From Dryococelus australis (Eukaryota > Arthropoda > Insecta > Phasmatodea > Phasmatidae), in assembly GCA_029891345.1 (NCBI GenBank), contig CM057009.1, forward strand, positions 302,785,466 to 302,849,465: 64,000 nucleotides of DNA, written 5' to 3'. The position numbers were made by a program, and so were the translations under genes. The notes under the pieces were generated by a model. It saw only the letters and a list, made by a program, of their open reading frames with translations. It was not told the origin of the DNA and did not search any database. Of this stretch, positions 56,694-64,000 are shown piece after piece (positions within the stretch are counted from its first letter, which is position 1; each line of letters starts with the position of its first letter).

Positions 56694-57297
56694 AACTACC
56701 TAACATACAGAAACAATTTCCCCCATTCCTTGCCTTTTCCTTGTTCCACAGAAATACATTCTTTGCGTGTTTGATCTTCCTTTCAAGCTCCCTACCCATT
56801 TGTTTCATCAATTCTTTAGATCTTATCATCCCTTCATTTCTCCACTTGGCGTGTAATTTTCTGCACTTCTTCATTTTCAAAATCTCCTGTCCATAATATG
56901 GGGGATCTCCCCCAGACCTTTTCATTGGCACAAATTTCTCCAACATAACCTCCATTAATCTTCTAAACTCCCTCCACAACTCCTCTACACCCTCCTCCGT
57001 AGACCATTTTTTAAACCTGTCTCTCAGGATGATTTCTGCCCCCTTCTTGTCTCCTCTCCCATACTGCCACACCAATCTTTCTGCCATTTGCACTTCTCTC
57101 ATCCTGCCAATCCCAATTTCTACAACCGGAATATGATGGTCGATTATACCATCCAATACTGTTGCACCAACTACAGCATTCCTAGGTCTGACCAACACCA
57201 CATCCAGCACTGATCCAACATCCTCCTCATTCCATCTCGTAGGTGTTTCTACTATTTCCAACTGAGGTCGCCCTTTTAGAGAAATGACCCAACACAT
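56692..57297 (-). pseudogene. LINE endonuclease C-terminus and linker, frameshifted from RT
   Basis: A 201-codon open stretch: SVLDVVLVRPRNAVVGATVL, DGIIDHHIPVVEIGIG (the end of an APE-type domain, with DHHIP in place of SDHxP), then a basic linker (RELERKIKHAKNVFLWNKEK). It ends at a stop at 56692 in a different frame from the RT. One small indel at about 56700 would account for this. The N-terminal half of the endonuclease is missing. Confidence 0.75.
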
Positions 57298-57300
57298 ATC

Positions 57301-57900
57301 AATAACAAAAGGATAATTACAATTAGTACAGCAGTTGTAACAGTGTTAAACACAGTCACGGCAAAATACTAACGTGCATTACATGTATTGAGCTACGGCG
57401 TGGGAAACAAATATGTTAATGTAAAATAACCATAACAACCATAAAAATTGCCTTCGATTGAGGCATTTTTAAAACGTCATAAAGGTGACCTAAATAATAT
57501 AGGCCTAAACTGTGAATATACATACGGAATGGTTTTTGGAATATGACAGAATGCTTTGAAAAGCTGTAAACAGTAAACAATACATTGACAGGTATAAAAG
57601 TAGAAGTCACATTTCAATGTTTTTTTTAGGTGTATCGAAAGTATACAAACACATGTACACACACAATGGAATGTAAACATTGATTTTTACAGATGCTACG
57701 TGGAAGTCACATGGCAATGTTTGTTTACATTTGGCGGAAGGATACGAAACGAGCCTGCAAGTAGATATTTAGCAGGGCTCTGAGAAAGTTGCTTCCAATG
57801 GGGTATGGAACAATTATTAAACAATTATCTGACCCTTTGGGACTGCTCAGGGTGTACTACTGCAATCTAAAATTGTGTGTGTGTGCATGCGTGTGTGCGG
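57301..57900. other. no gene seen
   Basis: AT-rich flank. Near-repeated phrases (AGTCACATTTCAATGTTTTTTT and GGAAGTCACATGGCAATGTTTG, about 57605 and 57702) suggest a small local duplication. Confidence 0.4.
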
Positions 57901-58060
57901 AGGAGCTCTCACTAGTTGCTGTAGAGAGCACACTGTCGCCACAGTCTCTGCAGATAATTGCAGATATATCTACCCAGAGACTATCTTGGAAATGGCAGTG
58001 ACGTACGGTCCATACATACAGCTGGTTGGGGATGAGATGTGTAATAGCCTAATGTAGTAG
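57895..58060 (+). repeat. dispersed repeat, copy 2
   Basis: Partner of 53161-53310 in the same orientation. The telomere-like tail is absent here. A (TG)n stretch precedes it (57876-57895). Confidence 0.8.
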
Positions 58061-58133
58061 TTAGGAGTAATACTTAATTAAAAAATTTCACCTGGCAAAA
58101 TTATTTCTAGGGCGACTGAGCAGGGGCTGAGTA

Positions 58134-58840
58134 TCGCGGGACAATGGCTTCACATGCAGGCCTATGCGCTAGAAGTGATTTTGGTCGCTTAGTAGCTCTC
58201 GTTTTCCTCTGGATCATAGTCCCCGAGGGCAGTAATTAACAGGTTATTATGCTTTAGGCACGAGTCATAAAGCTGCTCAGCCATTTTTTGAAAGACGTCT
58301 TGCAAGAGCTCCTGCTTTAGTTCGGAGTGCAAATATTTGATAGGGATATAACGTGGTGTGTTGACGGCCTGTCTGAGGCATTTATGTTATACCACTTGGA
58401 GTTTCTGAATATGTGATTTAGAACAATAGGTCCAAGCTGGGGCAGCATATGTAGTTATGAGGCGTATCATTGTGGTATAGATTCGTATCCCATTCTGTGG
58501 CTGAAGGCCAGATCTGCCTTTCATTATAGGATATAAGGCAAACATATGAGCGTGGGCAAGATTTCCCACATGGTGCTGCCATGTTAGCCTTTTATCTAGA
58601 GTGACGCCTAAGTATTTTACTTCTTCTCTATAAGGAATATTCTTTCCGAATAGAGTAAGCTGGGGGAGATTAGGAGGGATGTGTCATTGGCTGGAGACTA
58701 CTGTCTCATATTTGCCGACAATTTAAATTTACCTCAGGCTGAAAATATTTTTCCAGCTGATCAAGCTGTTCCTCTGCGCGCTGACTGGCACTTTCAGGAC
58801 GACACGAGCGAGGTGTACATCACGATTCCACAGGTTTGTT
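58134..58840 (-). pseudogene. Jockey-like LINE 3' end (RT thumb and C-terminus)
   Basis: On the minus strand: RAEEQLDQLEKYFQ (about 58745-58785), EEVKYLGVTLDKRLTWQHHV (58573-58640), then GNLAHAHMFALYPIMKGRSG and NGIRIYTTMIRLITTYAAPA to a stop at 58387. Downstream in frame: KCLRQAVNTPRYIPIKYLHS and ALGDYDPEENESY. The pattern (KYLGVxLDxxLTW, then TYAAPAWTY, then QNKCLR-like) is that of Jockey-type arthropod LINEs. Only the last third of ORF2 remains. It is close to copy 2 of the dispersed repeat. Confidence 0.8.
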
Positions 58841-59479
58841 TGTAATTGTGACATAATTAATGACATCAAGATGTTGGCCATATAGTGGAATATAGGTTGG
58901 TAGTATTTAAAAAAAATTAGTACGAGTGGTAAGTACAGAGATGGTAACCATTCCGGAATGTTGTAGTTCATCAAAAATAAGTAATCTTTTTTATGTCATA
59001 GTCTTAGTTTTAGTAAAAAAAAAAAGGGAGGGATATCTATATACACACAAACACTTCCTGACTAAATTAGTATATTACTGCAATTACTACTCTATTGTAT
59101 GTAAGAAAATAAATCATGAAGGAATTGTCATTCATACTCATGTAATTTTGTCACAATTTAAGTTATCGCTGAAAACTGAGGATTTAGTTTAGATTTTCAC
59201 CTTTTTTTTGCATTGTAATTATTTTGTATTTACTCTTTGAGGCTGTCATATTTACCGTCACACAACTTGCAAAACACAGAAACACCGCAAGAAAAATGTT
59301 TAGATTGAGAAAAAAAATTCACGTGTAATCTAGCATGTTATATTCTTACTGGTAAGTCTGATCAAAACTTTGTGAATTAATAAAAATCTCCTGTTGTGGT
59401 GTTTGTATGCCAATAAAACTATTTATTGAAATATTATTCACATTTCTGTTCCACTGTGGGTTTGGTATTATATTTCACT
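58841..59479. other. AT-rich stretch, no gene seen
   Basis: Short ORFs only; the plus-strand ORF at 58926-59192 has no motif. Confidence 0.4.
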
Positions 59480-59499
59480 TATTATGAACAATTCACAAC

Positions 59500-59910
59500 G
59501 AAGAGTGATTCTGTCACTGGAACGGTTCATTCGCTGGAACCGTTTGAGAGTTCACAAAAGTTTGAAATGGAGATTGATTCCATCTCCGGAACTGTTCATT
59601 CGTTGGAACCGTTCACTAGTCTGCAACAGCTCCGAGACTGAACAGTTCCAAGTTTGCGAACTGTTCCATCCAATCGCCGGAATCAGCAACTCATTTTATG
59701 TAAATAATACTTGCTGTATACAAATTTTAAAATGTGATTTATAATTTTTTCACTGATTAGAATTTAACAACCCAAAATATTATTTTAATTTGGTGTATTT
59801 TATGTATGGAAGTGTTGGAATAGTATGGTGTTCCAAAGGAACCGTTCATTTGGCTTGCTCGGAATTGTAGTTTCAGTTCCTCTCTCCGGAACCGTTCCGG
59901 GAAATATTCC
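59500..59910 (+). repeat. GGAACCGTTC-rich repeat cluster
   Basis: The words GGAACCGTT, GGAACGGTTC, GGAACTGTTC and GAACTGTTCC occur at least eight times. Two copies of a phrase of about 30 bp (GGTTCATTCGCTGGAACCGT and TGTTCATTCGTTGGAACCGT) lie 72 bp apart. The motif is close to palindromic. The ORFs through it are repeat translation. Confidence 0.7.
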
Positions 59911-60740
59911 CCATCTGCAGGTAGGCATCCATATGAGCTCAGTGTGTGCGTTGAAAACTAACAATAGGAGAAAAAAGAAGATATCATGTTTAAGCTATTT
60001 TGTTGCTCTGGCCATTGACTACTACTATTTTTCATGGCCGTTGTAGTATACACTGCCACAGGGGCATGGATTTACTGTGGCTATTATAATTTTTGATTTA
60101 ATAAACATGCACGCATTGTTTATCAGTTATATTTACGCACTGTTAAACATTGTAAAAACATACAAAATTAGGTTTGTACATTTTGAAACCCATATCAGTA
60201 ATATTCAACAGCTGTGTATTTTTTAATTCGTAAGTTGGAAGTCTGTATTTTTACTTCATATTGTAGAACAGTTTTCTTATGCATCAGTGTGTCATAAAAT
60301 GGATATGTATAGTGATGAAATAGTAAGCATTATATAAAATGACGTGGTATAGAATAATTACCTTGAGAGGAAATAGAATGAATATGATCTTGACGCCGGC
60401 TAACAGCCAGCGGGGCTAGAGACCATGACAGCGTTCACGTGTCACGTGTGCAAAGAAGCCGATAATTTGAACTTTCTATAAATGTTAATTTCATGGTAAA
60501 ATGTGTTATATCATCTTTATAGTGTTTAATATGTCTTAAAATGTTTTAAAGAGTTTGTACTAATGTTAATTGTTTGGTTATGAATATTCAAAGTGCCCGC
60601 GGCGCCAAGATTAAGAACACTTAATATTCTGGCATGAACGCCATCACAAAGAGACATTAAAATAATACTAAAATTCATAAGAAAATTATAGAAATGTAAA
60701 AAATATCTGATTTAATTTGTGCCATTTCATTTTCAATATA
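59911..60740. other. no gene seen
   Basis: AT-rich sequence with small CpG-containing patches (60395-60450 and 60596-60612). No ORF with supporting features. Confidence 0.4.
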
Positions 60741-60795
60741 AAATATTTCACTCTGCGTGCATAGCACTTCCGCTTATGTGAACCCCGTAAGCGGC

Positions 60796-60852
60796 CATGG
60801 TAGGTCCGTGCGACGCTTGTATCTGGACAGTCTGTCGAGGAGAGCTGGCGAG
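60796..60852 (+). CDS. candidate short 5' exon
   Basis: In a locally CpG-rich patch an ATG (60796) opens 19 codons (MVGPCDACIWTVCRGELAR) up to a strong splice donor (GCGAG then GTAAGACA). No following exon was identified. This is a weak call based on donor quality and composition. Confidence 0.2.
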
Positions 60853-61925
60853 GTAAGACACTGTCACGTACGCACTACAACTTTTCTTCACTGATTTAGA
60901 TTTCCATATTCCATGTAGTTTACCGCTTAATCTTTGCTTGCATACGTTTTTGCCAGCCAATTTCCCCAGCATTATGGTTCCGCTTTACTAATTCTTACGC
61001 CCTTGTGGCATTTTAACTTAATCGAGGAGGAGGAGGAGAAAGATGTCGGAGAGGTCACGCGACCTGCACATTTTGAATCAGATGCCATCTGCCTATGGTT
61101 GTGGCATTTCAGTGTAACTTCTGCATAATTGCTACACGCAATTTTAAGAGCTTTATTTTTATGTATGTATTTAAGGGTAATTTTCGTGTTTGAATATTTT
61201 ACAGCAACATCACGTCTAACCACGTGGCCGACTGAAGCCAAGTCTTAGTATACACCATGATTGCGTTTTAAGAGCTTATTTATATAACATCGTATGTGCA
61301 ATCATTTATTTCAGGGTTCTATGTCAGTTTTATTCAGGGTTCAGTGTGTTTTTCACGTAAATTGATGCTTTTGTACTTGACCACACTGTTACAGTAATGT
61401 TTGATTTCACCACCATCATGCATGTTACAAGCCTGTAACAATGCTAGTTGTAAAGAGAATCACTTGCTCAACACGAATAATCTGTACAACTTGACAATTT
61501 TTATGTGTTCATATTTTATTTAGGTTTTTTGACTTGGAATGGGAAGCAAAAGATGAAAAATGTTTAAGGACCGAAACACAATGGTGGTGTGAAGACTGTG
61601 GCTTTGCACATTGTTCTCCATAATGTTTTTGCGAGATTTGTACAAGGTCAAACTGTACAACTTGACAATAATATTTTTTTATAAATTCGTTAGGGATTTT
61701 AGATTTGAAATATGTATAAATATTAACTGTAAAATTAAAATTTTTTTGTGTTATATCACTGTAGTGTGAGAAATTTTTTTCAGGACACAAATTTGTGTTA
61801 AATATGAAAACTTACAGACATGTGTGAAAATTTTAACAATATATGAATATTGTATTAATAGAAAGATCATATTCTAATGAAAATTTTGCTATATTGGGCA
61901 GTAAAAATAACATTCAAGGTTATTG

Positions 61926-61952
61926 AAAAAAAAAAAAAAAAAAAAAAAAAAA
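61926..61952. repeat. poly(A) run, 27 bp
   Basis: Uninterrupted A; could mark the tail of an old retroposed sequence on the plus strand, but nothing recognisable precedes it. Confidence 0.9.
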
Positions 61953-63067
61953 CATTTAAAAAGCATAGTTTTCTTAGCAATACCACAGCAAAAAACCCTG
62001 GACCCCAATGTGTTAATGCATGTACATCATTAAATATTATCATTACGTACATATTTTTCACTCGTTTTACCACACAATGAACACACGCACACACAATACT
62101 ACACAATTCATTTCACATTATAATCACTTTCAAAGCTAAAATTGAAAGTATATTACATTACTCACCCAATCAATACCTGGGAAATGATTAATCATGACAC
62201 AAGGTGTATTCAACTTGACGACTCTCTATAGACACTCAAAATACCGCACATATATTATAATTTAACTTTTCCCATGAATTTAATATCACAGAAACACTCA
62301 TATTTCTGCACAATTATTTTATTTCACACCTCGAACAGACTGAAATGCAATAAATCATGCCAAACAGCACTTTTACATTAAAACCTCGTGCACAGTACAC
62401 CATCAGAACTTACAAAAATGCCTGACAGGCCCATAATACACCTGGGTAACATCTAACAATTTTTATGCACATTTGTTTCCTTCTGTTGTCCATTATTCGT
62501 CATCATGTATCGTAAAGTAACATGTTATATGGCACCTCTTTATAAACACTGTCTCTTAATGTTGTTTCGTATTATCTAGCATATGTATATTCTACTAGTA
62601 CTAATATGTTACATCATACTATCCTTTTGTGAATATAGACAAGGTAAGCCTTGAGTAATTCGCCAGAATTACATTATGTTCTGATACTTTTGATAAATGT
62701 GTTTCCCTGAATCATCCTATCATAGCGGCATAAATATACCTTATAAATGACATTTTAAACATGAATGTTTCGTTTCAAACAGTATTCTCACATTTGATAC
62801 AATTATGTGACCCAATATAAATATATTCAACATTATTTATATGTGTTTTATTGCATAAACACAGCAATCTGGATAACTCTCCTATTACATTTCATTTTTT
62901 TTTTACTACAAACTACGTCATGGAGCCCCTCCAAAATTACTGTTAATTGTGGTTAGTAATAATCATATCTAACATATCCAGGTATTATTTTCCCGTTTTT
63001 CATAAAAGCCCCTATTATAGAAAATTACCATGTGTGGATCGGGTGCAACAAAACAGTGTTTTAGATA
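61953..63067. other. AT-rich stretch, no gene seen
   Basis: No ORF or repeat supported. Confidence 0.45.
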
Positions 63068-63515
63068 GGTAATGTAAGGTCAGGATTCTGTAGCAGGTGA
63101 CGAGTCTTCACCTTTTTAAATTCATATTTGGATAGCAGTGGATGGTATCATATAATATTCTGAAGGGTGTAATAAATGTTGTTGCTAGTTGGTAATGTTA
63201 GGTTAGTGTTCTATAGTTGAAACGAGTCGTGGCTGTTTTTAATCAATTGGATTGCAATGGATGATATTGTTTATTGTTATATAGAGTGCAATAAATGGTG
63301 TTATATGTAGGTACTGTTAGGTTAGGTATCTGTAGTGATGAGTGTTTGTCAGTTGTAAATAACAATCAATTTGTAGTGGATGATTGTGTATAATATTTAG
63401 AAAGGGTGTAATAAATTTTGTAGCTATGTAATGTTTGGTAGGTATAGTGGAAATTAGTGTTTGCTATTTTCACTCTGATTGCAGAGGATGGTATTGTTAC
63501 AATTTCTCTTTCTAG
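63068..63515 (+). repeat. tandem satellite, four diverged units of about 120 bp
   Basis: Units start at about 63068, 63191, 63310 and 63427 with GGTAATGTTAGGTTAG-like words. Each contains an AACGAGTC/GATGAGTG-like phrase, an ATTG-AGTGGATGATATTG phrase and GGGTGTAATAAATG near the end. Spacing is 123, 119 and 117 bp. The TTAGGTTAG words at unit starts resemble telomere repeat. Confidence 0.8.
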
Positions 63516-63810
63516 AAATTAAGTGGGCTAAAACCAAGTCTGTTAAGAGTTATTTGGAGGCTGTGTGATATTCTGAGTTGGATTTTTTTTTCCTACCTGG
63601 AGACAGGGCAGTGGGATGAGTCAAGGGCTTCACCCCTCCCCCTTCCTTCTTGCCAGTCACATGACCACCTAAGCAGGGAGAGAAGCCGGAGAGTGAGGGA
63701 AGACAAGTTCTCATTCTTCAAACAGACACTGTGGAACAAACATTCTCCTCCACTCAAGGCCACGCCGGGAGCTGGGCAGCGCTACTTGTGTTTTGCCTCA
63801 CACACAATAA
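63516..63810. other. GC-richer block, class unknown
   Basis: CCTCCCCCTTCCTTC, AGGGAGAGAAGCCGGAGAG and similar sequence, ending near an AATAAA at 63807. It may be an LTR or another repeat; no partner is seen in the window. Confidence 0.3.
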
Positions 63811-63979
63811 AACTTTAAAACTAAACTCGCCATTGCTCGAAAACGATTTGATTAAAGGAGTTCAAACTTCTAATGGTAAACCATTAGAACTTCCTTCATA
63901 CAATGACGTATTAAATATTTTCACATCAATTAAAATTAAAATTAATTGTTATACAAAAAATATAATTAGGCATAATTGA
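63811..63979 (+). CDS. AT-rich coding-like tail, unrecognised
   Basis: The plus strand encodes TLKLNSPLLENDLIKGVQTS and GKPLELPSYNDVLNIFTSIK to a stop at 63977-63979. Protein-like composition and AT-rich codons resemble the viral island at the other end of the window more than the nearby satellite. The frame is open upstream into the GC-richer block (ORF from 63731), with no natural start visible. No family recognised. Confidence 0.3.
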
Positions 63980-64000
63980 GTGTTATTTTTAAAAAAATGT

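Larger units (their letters stand above)
54946..57300 (-). mobile_element. CR1/L2-like LINE, 5' truncated, near-intact RT
   Basis: The minus strand carries the end of the endonuclease, the full reverse transcriptase and a short 3' end. The element stops abruptly in the endonuclease at about 57300, the usual 5' truncation of LINE copies. No target-site duplication was identified by eye. G+C and purine bias differ sharply from the AT-rich flanks. Confidence 0.85.

Overview
The window is eukaryotic, almost certainly from an arthropod nuclear genome. It is AT-rich, has no operons or bacterial signals, and is packed with decayed arthropod-type transposons (Ty3/Gypsy, CR1/L2-like, Jockey-like and RNase H-bearing LINEs, a piggyBac, a hAT-like element). 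It also carries long (CA)n/(TA)n microsatellites and short runs of the arthropod telomere word TTAGG. No tRNA, rRNA, CRISPR array or complete host gene could be recognised.

Layout. (1) About 1-13.3 kb is an endogenised fragment of a large arthropod DNA virus. It holds closely packed, mostly single-exon ORFs on both strands, broken by a few stops or frameshifts. Recognisable genes are a BRO-family protein (9.06-9.57 kb, -), a matrix-metalloprotease-like protein (9.62-10.30 kb, -) and a per os infectivity factor 3-like protein (10.31-10.97 kb, -). An Arg/Ser-rich small protein resembling a virion core protein (8.49-8.65 kb, +) and several unknown ORFs, one with a 42-bp minisatellite, are also present. 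PIF-3 plus BRO plus MMP points to the baculovirus/nudivirus/filamentous-virus/nimavirus assemblage; the exact family cannot be settled from sequence alone. The island is interrupted at 5.33-6.62 kb by a GC-richer mobile sequence flanked by a 12-bp direct repeat.

(2) 13.3-24.4 kb is a scrambled pair of related minus-strand Ty3/Gypsy elements: element A (LTR 13.43-14.41 kb, pol 14.4-18.4 kb, LTR remnant 23.97-24.36 kb) and element B, flanked by 1.2-kb LTRs (18.39-19.61 and 22.75-23.97 kb). (3) 24.4-30.1 kb is mostly non-coding, with minus-strand coding-like fragments, a candidate host exon and a 124-bp inverted repeat. (4) 30.2-38.2 kb is a plus-strand Gypsy element D split by a piggyBac transposon. 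(5) 38.2-43.8 kb is a third minus-strand Gypsy element C, truncated in gag.

(6) 44.3-51.6 kb is an RNase H-bearing LINE, its ORF1 interrupted by a hAT-like element. (7) 53-58.9 kb holds a 5'-truncated, near-intact CR1/L2-like LINE (minus strand), a Jockey 3' fragment and a dispersed 150-bp repeat on either side. (8) 59-64 kb is mostly non-coding, with a GGAACCGTTC-rich repeat, a 120-bp tandem satellite and a short AT-rich coding-like tail at the right edge.

The only biology that hangs together is the viral island (entry factor, protease, DNA-binding BRO, basic protein), and nearly all of its genes are broken. The transposons are independent genomic parasites, most of them dead.
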